Shown here piece by piece: positions 6,006 through 13,900 of a DNA stretch of 39,415 nucleotides. Below the pieces are notes generated by a model. It had not been told where the DNA came from. It did not search any database and saw nothing but the letters and a program-made list of their open reading frames with translations. Source of the DNA: a virus. Each line of letters opens with the position of its first letter. The stretch's first letter is position 1. The DNA lies in the IMG/VR virus record IMGVR_UViG_3300031688_000045, positions 1 to 39,415 of that record; one strand, written 5' to 3'. The position numbers and the translations under genes were made by a program.

Positions 6006-8783
6006 TTAGTTTTTTGTTATTTTTTTATTCACCGTTCCATCATTATAGATGTAAAAGAGAAGCTTGTTTTTAATTTCCTTAGTTGGTCTACCTAATATAT
6101 CTGTTATATATAATAGTTTCTTTTCTTCTTTAGTTCTACTCAGTAAAGGTCCGACATAAGTTCCATCACAATAATTATAAGTTAACAAACAAATATCATC
6201 CCAAGCGTTGCCACAGCAATAGTCATCTACTGATATCACCCATGCATAACAAGGATCGTTTAACCAAAAAGGATTTCCTGGACCAGTAATACAACCAGCA
6301 TCAAAAAGACAATCATTACTATTAATATTAGCACTATCAGAGTAGTTATAGGCGTTAGGATCCATGCAACCTGTAATGATAGCGATACACGATTGATTCT
6401 CCGTGTTAGCCAACGAGTCATAATTGAGAGCCGTAATATCCATACAGCCATATAGGAATTCAATACAACTAAAATCCTCTGTGTTCGACAAAGCATCATA
6501 GTTGAGCATCGAAGGATCCGTACAGCCGAATATAAAAGGAGAGCAGCTACTATTGTCAGCATTCGCTAGTGGGTTAAAATTAAACATTGTACTATCAGTA
6601 CAACCATATATAGGTAATATACAACTAAAATCATCCACGTTACAACTATCACAGTAATTTAGAGCTATTGGATCAATACACCCTAGTACAATAGATACAC
6701 AACTGCCATTATCAATATTCGCTAGAACATCATAGTTGTAAGCTAAAGAATCTAAACAGCCATATATAGGTATGATACAACTAAAATCATCGGTATTAGC
6801 GGTGGGGTCGTAGTTCAAAGCTATTGGGTCTGTACAACCCAAAATGATAGGCATACAAGAGTTGTTGTCTGTGTTTGCTAAAGCCGTGTAGTTGAGCATT
6901 GTTGAATCCGTGCACCCATAAATATATGGAATACAAGATCCATTATTTGTATTAGCTAAAGGATTGTAATTAAATTGACTTGGATTTATACAGCCATAAA
7001 TAAATGGAATACAACTACCATCACTAGCGTTAGCCAGGGGAGCATAATTAAATGCCGAGGTATCAATACATCCATAAACAACTCCGATGCAGCTACCATC
7101 ATCTATGTTGGCTAGAGAGTCATAATTTAAAGCTATAGAACTCATACATCCGTATGCGACGGCTATACAAGTATCTGGAGTGTTAGCTAGAGGTTCGAAG
7201 TTAAAAGCTAGTGACTCCATACATCCTAAGATTACAGGTAAACATCCACCGTTATCTATATTTGCAAGCGAATCGTAATTAAAAGCTAAAGAATCTATAC
7301 ATCCCCAAGCAGCTTGCGTAACACAATAACCATTATTAAAGTCAGCTACATATCCTTGGGTGTAGTACTCTAAGAATTGTGGGTCAGTACAACCCGGATT
7401 GTAATAACAACTACTATCACTAGTGTTGACTAGAGAATTATAATTAAATGCACTGATATCCATACAACCATAAACATATGGGTCACATATGGTGGGGCAA
7501 TTTGGTATTGCAATATATTTTTTTGGGAATATCTTTATCTTATCACTCCATGGGTTGGTACCCCCTGCAATTACAGTAACTCCCTCTGGGTTTACCAATT
7601 CAAATCCAACTTGATCTAAAGTGGCGTTAGAACTTGTTTGAGTGTAAGCTCTAATAGTAACCGGGTGATTGGACTTTAAGTTTAGTGATATACTATCAAT
7701 GTAAGAGCTTACGTTTGTATATGGGCCGAATGTATTTCCTAATTGGCTCACAACAACATATGCTCCTAGCCATCCATCTCCACCTCCATCTGTTAGCTTA
7801 AGTATATAACCACAACTATCATCCATCAACGGTATATTAGCTATAGAACTATAGTCGAACATCGAAGTGTCCATACAGCCTGCTGATTTCAAAGTACTAC
7901 ACAGTGACGAGTCTCTAACATCGGCTGAAGGGTTAAATTCTAAGTAGCTTGGGTCAGGGCATCCATAAGTAGGCTCCCAACTACAATCCTTCATTATAAA
8001 GGCATCTGACGAGTCTACACTACCAAAGTTTAAATTGTCTCCTGGCAACAAGCTATATATAACATCTCCACATTCATCTGTAATCAATACATCTCCATCA
8101 ACACCTCCAAAACAAGATCCACATATTCCATCTCCAAACAAATCGTAGATAAAGAACTTTACGGTATCACCAATAGGAACACATAAAGTATTGTTGTATA
8201 TGTTACCTGTTCCTTGGTTTTGAAAGAAGTTTTGTGAGACGTTAAGCAGGGTGTCTCCATTTTGATTTATAACATCTAATGATGTTTCTCCAGGGTATTG
8301 ATCTGGAGTTATAGCTATTATTATTGATGTTTTAGAACTATCTAAACAGTTGTCTTGTGGCGGCGGCATCGCAAGGCAATTAGCCGGTATGTTTGCTATG
8401 GGGTTGAAATTATCATAAGAAGCATCCATGCACCCTGAGATACAACTAAATTCATTTGCAAAAACCGTGTCAGTGAAACTACCATCTTGCATTTCTAATA
8501 AAAACCAAAAACCCTCTGAACTTGCAAACGGATCCCCCTGGTTGTAATTATTGATGAACACGTAATTAGTGTCTAACTGGTTAGTCCAAGAGTAAGAACC
8601 TATGTTGTAAGGTGTTCCTTTGTGATAAGTATCTATTACGCAACCACTGTCTAGCGACTCCCACTCTACAAGTGTCCTAGCATAACCAAAAGAACACGTG
8701 TCCGTAGCTATTAAAGTTGGAGCACAGTTCTGCCCAAACAGTGACACAGGTAGTAATAATAATAGTAGTAGTAGTTTTTTCAT
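6006..8783 (-). CDS. Secreted cysteine-repeat protein with signal peptide and T9SS-like C-terminal tail (925 aa)
   Basis: The ATG at 8783 is chosen because it starts a textbook signal peptide (MKKLLLLLLLLPVSLFG, cleavage before QNC) and lies 4 bases after the upstream stop. A start at 8852 would overlap that gene and bury the signal. The body has about 18 copies of a cysteine-rich unit (GC-x-D-x3-x-NY-x3-AN-x-DDGSC type). Five are dispersed in the first half among beta-rich segments, and 13 are near-contiguous with a ~26-residue period. The last ~37 residues (KKLLYITDILGRPTKEI then FYIYNDGTVNKKI) strongly resemble C-terminal tails of flavobacterial T9SS cargo as I remember them. The predicted route is Sec to the periplasm, then T9SS to the cell surface. 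Alternatively it is a virion fibre whose host-like ends are vestigial. It sits in the late operon between tail genes and the envelope-directed cluster. Confidence 0.75.
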   Translation of the reverse strand: MKKLLLLLLLLPVSLFGQNCAPTLIATDTCSFGYARTLVEWESLDSGCVIDTYHKGTPYNIGSYSWTNQLDTNYVFINNYNQGDPFASSEGFWFLLEMQDGSFTDTVFANEFSCISGCMDASYDNFNPIANIPANCLAMPPPQDNCLDSSKTSIIIAITPDQYPGETSLDVINQNGDTLLNVSQNFFQNQGTGNIYNNTLCVPIGDTVKFFIYDLFGDGICGSCFGGVDGDVLITDECGDVIYSLLPGDNLNFGSVDSSDAFIMKDCSWEPTYGCPDPSYLEFNPSADVRDSSLCSTLKSAGCMDTSMFDYSSIANIPLMDDSCGYILKLTDGGGDGWLGAYVVVSQLGNTFGPYTNVSSYIDSISLNLKSNHPVTIRAYTQTSSNATLDQVGFELVNPEGVTVIAGGTNPWSDKIKIFPKKYIAIPNCPTICDPYVYGCMDISAFNYNSLVNTSDSSCYYNPGCTDPQFLEYYTQGYVADFNNGYCVTQAAWGCIDSLAFNYDSLANIDNGGCLPVILGCMESLAFNFEPLANTPDTCIAVAYGCMSSIALNYDSLANIDDGSCIGVVYGCIDTSAFNYAPLANASDGSCIPFIYGCINPSQFNYNPLANTNNGSCIPYIYGCTDSTMLNYTALANTDNNSCMPIILGCTDPIALNYDPTANTDDFSCIIPIYGCLDSLAYNYDVLANIDNGSCVSIVLGCIDPIALNYCDSCNVDDFSCILPIYGCTDSTMFNFNPLANADNSSCSPFIFGCTDPSMLNYDALSNTEDFSCIEFLYGCMDITALNYDSLANTENQSCIAIITGCMDPNAYNYSDSANINSNDCLFDAGCITGPGNPFWLNDPCYAWVISVDDYCCGNAWDDICLLTYNYCDGTYVGPLLSRTKEEKKLLYITDILGRPTKEIKNKLLFYIYNDGTVNKKITKN
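6309..7304 (-). repeat. Thirteen near-contiguous copies of a ~78-base cysteine-repeat unit
   Basis: The translated units are about 26 residues long, each opening with an aromatic/Leu-Gly-Cys and closing with Ser-Cys or similar. Asn-Tyr/Phe and Ala-Asn lie in the middle and Asp/Asn near the end. Units vary substantially in codons and residues, so this is an old, diverged array rather than a recent DNA-level expansion. One unit has three extra-position cysteines (NYCDSCN, near 6650). Five more dispersed units lie between 7350 and 8435. Confidence 0.85.
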
Positions 8784-8787
8784 AATC

Positions 8788-9150
8788 TTAACATTTCCAT
8801 CTTGACCTAGCGGCCTTACCTCTCTCGCCAGTCCAACCCTTGGATCTAGCACAAAATGACTTTCTTCTTCCAGCAGCTTTGCTACCAGCTTTAACGTCTC
8901 CTGTTACAGCTGTCTTTAACTTACTTCCTGGGTTTTCTCTTTTATAATCAGCAACTCCCTTAGAGGTCATACCAGCACCTTCTTCTGGTGTTCTAAAAGT
9001 TCTACCTTTACCTTTAGTAGTCTTACGCATTGTTAATGGTGATCCATCATTTCTTCTTCTACCACAACTAGTAACGGGGAAAGGATTGCCACCTTGGACA
9101 TATCCTCTACTTTTCTCGAACATACTGTTTTGTTTTTCAGTTCCTGGCAT
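8788..9150 (-). CDS. DUF6321-like basic protein (120 aa)
   Basis: A 120-residue, strongly basic protein. The C-terminal half (EEGAGMTSKGVADYKRENPG, then SKLKTAVT, GSKAAGRRKSFCARS and GERGKAARSRWKC) matches the conserved pattern I associate with DUF6321, found in phages and marine bacteria. Cysteines lie at about 29, 99 and 120. The basic charge and Gly-Lys-rich character suggest nucleic-acid or virion-DNA association, but no function is established to my knowledge. It is tightly packed: 2 bases after the thioredoxin-like gene and 4 bases before the secreted repeat protein. Confidence 0.7.
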   Translation of the reverse strand: MPGTEKQNSMFEKSRGYVQGGNPFPVTSCGRRRNDGSPLTMRKTTKGKGRTFRTPEEGAGMTSKGVADYKRENPGSKLKTAVTGDVKAGSKAAGRRKSFCARSKGWTGERGKAARSRWKC

Positions 9151-9152
9151 AA

Positions 9153-9515
9153 TTAAAAGTCGCTCATTAATATGTTATCTATTTCTTCTTGTACATCCTC
9201 TAACTTCGCTAGCATTTTAAAACTAAGATCAGCTTGAAATCTAGCTACTTCAAACCCATCTTTAAATATGATGATAGTCGGTATAACCGCTATCTTATGT
9301 CTTTTTTGCATCTTTGGACTTGTCATTATATCTATATAACTAACAGTCTCGCAATCACTGAGATCTTGTATCCAGTCTACAGCGTTACTATTATTCCATT
9401 CAGCATTAAATTGAGATACAGATATTTGACCAGAAGCCTTTCCTCCGATACACATTAGTACTAATACTAATAGGTATATACCGAAGATCTTCCAAGAAAC
9501 ATCTATATTCTTCAT
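9153..9515 (-). CDS. Membrane-anchored or exported thioredoxin-fold protein lacking CxxC (120 aa)
   Basis: Residues ~8-29 form a hydrophobic signal peptide or anchor (IFGIYLLVLVLMCIGGKASG), with a plausible cleavage before QIS. The rest looks like a trimmed thioredoxin fold: a helix with W, the strand VSYIDI, then the cis-Pro signature VIPTIIIFKDG (about residues 77-87) followed by E-x-AR-x-QA. The redox CxxC is absent: the expected active-site region is DWIQDLSDCE, with one cysteine. It is therefore unlikely to be an oxidoreductase and may serve as a binding scaffold in the periplasm or at the inner membrane. Its ATG overlaps the previous stop (ATGA at 9515-9512), implying translational coupling to the 94-aa membrane protein. 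Confidence 0.65.
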   Translation of the reverse strand: MKNIDVSWKIFGIYLLVLVLMCIGGKASGQISVSQFNAEWNNSNAVDWIQDLSDCETVSYIDIMTSPKMQKRHKIAVIPTIIIFKDGFEVARFQADLSFKMLAKLEDVQEEIDNILMSDF

Positions 9516-9796
9516 CTTAATGCGTCAATTTTATTCTCCATTCGTATCAACCTCTCTTTCAATTCTAAGACATCCTCGTTGGTTGTAAGGATCGTTTGAC
9601 GTATCATCTGATCTTTCATATCGAACTCCATACGACTGACGTCTGACGCTACTGGCTCTGGTAAAGTCCTTGCTTCCGCAATGTCAGCTTGTAACATAAA
9701 CCACATGCTGATTACAGTGGCCATAGCCGCTCCGATTCCCATTAAGGTTTTTATGCTTACTTGGAAGCCTGAGTTTTCGTTTAGTTCTTTTGTCAT
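9512..9796 (-). CDS. Small membrane protein with C-terminal coiled coil; possible holin/spanin-type factor (94 aa)
   Basis: The N-terminal ~15 residues are polar. Residues ~16-37 are a single hydrophobic segment (TLMGIGAAMATVISMWFML). From residue ~50 a charged heptad-like helix runs to the end (MKDQMIRQ, then LELKERLIRMENKIDALR). Single-pass, coiled-coil small proteins of this type are often found in marine phage late regions, with holin or membrane-tether roles proposed but not proven. It lies 1 base from the barrel-like protein gene upstream, and its stop overlaps the start of the thioredoxin-like gene. It belongs to the envelope-directed cluster. Confidence 0.6.
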   Translation of the reverse strand: MTKELNENSGFQVSIKTLMGIGAAMATVISMWFMLQADIAEARTLPEPVASDVSRMEFDMKDQMIRQTILTTNEDVLELKERLIRMENKIDALR

Positions 9797-9797
9797 G

Positions 9798-10904
9798 TTA
9801 AAATATAACGTAGTTTAATCCTAATTTAAAGTCGTACCATTCTCTGTTCCAGTACTTATTATATTTCCCCTCAAGAAAATATCCAAATGATTTACTGTGC
9901 TTGATGCCGTATATGAATCCAACTGAGTAATCCACCCATTGTTTACCCTCGTATTTGTGATAAGAGTAATCCCCACCCGCGTCATAATGATAAGGCATGA
10001 AACTACCCCAAGCGTGTGTCCAGCTTTTCTTCCTGTATTTATAGTAATCAAACCCTAGAACAAGTGAATGCTGTAGAGTTTGTTTTAATTCGTTTCTTTT
10101 CTTTTCTGTATAATCAGACAAAACTCCTGGTATAACAACCGCATCCCAAACCTCTGGGCTTGTCGCTACTAGCTCTCCTGACGGTGAGAAGTACTCACTG
10201 TTGTGAACGTCCACATTATACCCTTCTTGTAGAGCCAGATAAGTATAATGAATACTTCCATTATCTAATAACCACTCCTCAAGTGGATCATATCCATATG
10301 GCTCCGCGAGTCTTTGTGCTGCCCCGATATTCCACGATAGGTTTTTGTTAACCTTCATTCTATATCTTTCCGATGCTTCAAAGTATTTTATGTCAGCAAA
10401 ACCATTCTCTAGATACTCTACTTTAAGAGCAAAGAAGTTTATGCAAAGTTTATCTTGACAACCATCATCAGAACTATACCTGATAAAATGATGTTGATCT
10501 AAGTAGCTTTTACCTTCTTGTCTCGTATAGTCTATTTCAAACAAATATTCAACCCCTCTTGATTTACCCACAATGGCCGCATCACTGTAATTTGCTTCGG
10601 TTCCATCGTAAAATGTTTGGGCTTTATTTTCATAGCCGAATCTAGCTATTTTACGTAGACCTATAGCGAAGTTATAATCGAAAGGAGTTGATATTGTCTG
10701 TGTTGATAATCCGTTGTTTACAGAGTAAACGTCCACATCAGAAATCGATGTACCACCATTTACCGCAGCGTAGAACGTAGAAAACTTAAAAAGCTTCTTA
10801 ACACTCTCTTTACTAAGCGATTGAGCTGTTACTAGGTTTGATACTAGCAAAAGCAATATTATTAATCTTTTCACCATCTTTATATTATCACTTAATTTGT
10901 TCAT
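9798..10904 (-). CDS. Signal-peptide protein, predicted outer-membrane beta-barrel (368 aa)
   Basis: A hydrophobic export signal lies near the N-terminus (MVKRLIILLLLVSNLVTAQ from Met10; cleavage after TA). Met1 at 10904 follows an AAAAA leader; Met10 at 10877 is an equally plausible start with a cleaner signal peptide. The mature part is aromatic-rich with many alternating amphipathic strands (GVEYLFEIDYTRQEG, later YSVGFIYGIKHSKSFGYFLEG) and ends in KLGLNYVIF. A terminal Phe after a beta strand is the classical outer-membrane barrel signal. Two cysteines (about 150 and 155) could pair. A periplasmic or outer-membrane location in the infected host is inferred; possible roles are receptor masking or lysis support. 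It follows the giant polyvalent gene by 7 bases. Confidence 0.62.
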   Translation of the reverse strand: MNKLSDNIKMVKRLIILLLLVSNLVTAQSLSKESVKKLFKFSTFYAAVNGGTSISDVDVYSVNNGLSTQTISTPFDYNFAIGLRKIARFGYENKAQTFYDGTEANYSDAAIVGKSRGVEYLFEIDYTRQEGKSYLDQHHFIRYSSDDGCQDKLCINFFALKVEYLENGFADIKYFEASERYRMKVNKNLSWNIGAAQRLAEPYGYDPLEEWLLDNGSIHYTYLALQEGYNVDVHNSEYFSPSGELVATSPEVWDAVVIPGVLSDYTEKKRNELKQTLQHSLVLGFDYYKYRKKSWTHAWGSFMPYHYDAGGDYSYHKYEGKQWVDYSVGFIYGIKHSKSFGYFLEGKYNKYWNREWYDFKLGLNYVIF

Positions 10905-10911
10905 TTTTTAC

Positions 10912-13900
10912 CTAATCGTGGTAGTAACAAAGACCGCTTTTAGCAGACGTTTGCATACCGCATTGTTTACCACCCTTCTTAATCTTTTTACACTGAGATT
11001 TTTTACCAGTAGAATTTTGAGTAGCTTTTTCATGAACCGTACAGAATGATTTACCTTCAACTATAACATTACCACATCTACCACCGCTTTTACCCACGGC
11101 AGAACAAACCCCATCTTTTTTACTTTTCTTTTTGTTCTCCTCAATAACAGCTACATTCTCTTTTGCTTTCTCCTTCTTTTTTTCCTCCTTCTTAACTTTA
11201 GCTCTTTCCTTAGTAGCGATTTTCTTCTCTTCTTTTACCTCTGTTTTGATAGCTTCGATGTCTGGGTCTTTGATTCCTAGATCCCAGGTGTTTTGTCCTA
11301 ATAACAAAGCAACACGTTGCCACCATTCGTGACTAGAATCCATAGCGTTATCTAATTGTAGCATTATATTGGATATTCTACCAAGAGGTGCGTTTGTTGC
11401 TCCCTCAATAACATTACCAATTCCAGACCAAGCAGGATTATCCAAAGACAATCCTCTTTTTTCAAACACTCCTCTATTGAACTCCTCAGTTTGTATAGAC
11501 GAATATATTTTACGTAGCTTAGATCCTATAGGTGGTGAGAATGATAGTAAAGTTAATATAGTGTAAGTATGGTCGGAGTTAAACCCCTTCTCTCTTTGCT
11601 CGAGATATTCCATTATAGTGTTCTTAACAGTACCAATAGCTTTTCCACCATATCCAATACCAGTTAACCAAGAGTCAACCATTTGGTTTAATATTCTTTC
11701 TTTCTTTCCATCAAACTCTTCCTCGTCATCTTCCCCTAACGAAGCATATATAGCGGATTGCAATGCTCCAAATATTATACTTTGAACAACTCCGTAATAA
11801 ACTATTTTAGATATATGTGTCTTATAATCACCTCTACCGTTAGCTAGATCTCTAGTTGCTTTATTCATTACTCTCGCGTACTGCATTGGAGTATTTTGAA
11901 ACGAAAGAATCAATCTACCAAGTGGCGATGCTTGTTGTTGAGATATCATATCAGGTCTTGCTGATTGCTGAGATACTTCTGTTGTTTCTCTGAAATCTAA
12001 AAATGCTTGTGACTCAGCTTGCTCTTGAGACATTCCTTCTTTGACATACTTCTTAGCTCTATTTCTATAAAATGGAGCTCCACCAATTGATATAGCAAAA
12101 CTATCCGCTAATTGAGTTGGTGTAAATCCTTTTTTAAGTAAGTAGTTTAAAGCTGCTTTAGCTTTGTTCTCAGCGCCAGCAACAGCTGCTGAAAGCTCAG
12201 CTTCATTTATACCTCTTTGATTACCTGATCTCCTTTGCTTTAGGTAAGGAGAATTCCATATCATCGAGAAGTCAGTCCAGAATTGTTTTTGATTCCCAAA
12301 TGCTGCGGCAGCTTTCAGTGGGTTATTATCAGTCCAGTTAATATAATTTGTAGCTGAAATTGTCTGAAGAGTTGCAGATCGCATGTTAAGGAACATAATA
12401 GCTCCAACTGAGTTGTTAACCCAATTCATGTACGTATTTACTAACCTACCCCCTCCAGCTGGTCTGTTTTTACCAGTTTTCATTCGGTACAATATATCCT
12501 CCAAAGCTTCTCTAAACTTACCGCCGTATATAGCTTCGATTTTATTTAAGTTTTCCTTAGAAAACACCTGATCAGCGTTCTGTTGCCATTCAGCTAAGAA
12601 GTCAGCTCTAGCGTCTCCAATAGCTCCATCACTTAGTAGATCAGAAGCTATATTCTCAGCCAACCAGTAATCTCCAGGCTTAGAGTATCCAGCATCTTTT
12701 TTAGAGATAACACCGATACCCTCGGCAAACGCTTTTAAATCAGAGTTACCCTCAACATGCTCCACTAGGGATTTTAAATCTCTTTTTGACAAGCCAGGCA
12801 CTTCAAACCCAGCTTTATCCCAAAGGTAAACTCTAGCAGCTTGGTCATTAGTGAATTCTAGCCCATCTATTTTTTTGTTTATTATCTTTTTTACCCCAGG
12901 GAAAGCTTTTTTCAGGTTAACATAATCATCACCCGCGTTCTGCCTCGATGAATTAATTTCATCTATACCTCTAGCAAATGGATCAATTAAAGCTTTTTTA
13001 AAGAAAGCCATGTCTTGCTCTCCTTTCTTACCTTTACCTAAGAAATTGTACAGTAAACCTACAAAATCTTGAGCAGACGGAGGTATTACGCTTTTGTATT
13101 TGGATTTGTGACCTCTAATTTTAGCCTGAGCATCTGAGAATACCTTTTTAGATTCAATCCCGGTTGTTTGCTCTATTATGCTATTGAAGTTTTCATTTAT
13201 CGATTTACTAAACTTAACCCTTGCTTGCTGAACTTTAGACTTCACATCGAATTGATTAAGCATATTCTTAACGGCGGTGACATTTTGCAAGGCATCATCA
13301 GCGAAGTAGAAGTCGTTGTAACCATCCCCAACCTTTTCAGCCATCCAGTTTGCTTTAGCTTCAGCGGTGGAATTCGCTAGTCCAGTAATATTCTCTAAAG
13401 GTATGTTCAATCCATTCGCTTGAAGGAATGTAAATATAGCCGGAGCAGCTTCTGATGGCCTAGCTGTTAATACGAACATATTCTCAGGACCAAACTTACC
13501 TTGTAATTTTAATGCTTTTTGGAACAGTGGAGCTATCTTACCTTTTACAACTTTATTGAACTCTGAAAAATCCCACGCATAACCTAACTCAGTTAGCTCT
13601 TGATATGTACTAGCGTACTGCTCTGCATTTAAAGTACCTGTAGTTCCGTCTGGTTTTGTGAATCTTATTAAAGATTTACTGGTGGCTAGGGTATCATCAA
13701 AATCTAAAACTGTAATGCCTTTTGTAGGGTTGTTAGTTGATCTAGAGAAGTTAATAGCTTTGTTTAGTTTTCTTCCTTCAATTGATTTTGAAAAGTTAAT
13801 GCCAAGAGCTTTTTGTAGATCTTCTTTTATAGTAATGTCTAAAATTTTCGGTTGTTTATTAAGAGCGTCTTTACAGGCTTTGTTAAATTGCTTTAAATTT

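Noticed and set aside
6260-6562. 100-codon open frame on the - strand inside the repeat gene
   Set aside because: It is a shifted frame of the cysteine-repeat array; its repeated-looking residues simply mirror the array.
6309-7304. Diversity-generating retroelement variable region
   Set aside because: The repeats vary at all codon positions. No reverse transcriptase or template repeat is in the window, and the repeats are not C-type-lectin-like.
6309-7304. CRISPR-like array
   Set aside because: The ~78-base periodicity is coding (26-residue units) and diverged, without identical repeats and unique spacers; no cas genes.
8784-8852. An upstream start for the repeat protein at 8852, giving 948 residues
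   Set aside because: The extra 23 residues overlap the DUF6321-like gene in another frame and place a signal peptide internally. Met 8783 gives a canonical signal peptide and a 4-base gap.
9153-9515. Phage thioredoxin serving as electron donor for the ribonucleotide reductase
   Set aside because: No CxxC pair and an export/anchor signal; it cannot reduce the reductase in the cytoplasm.
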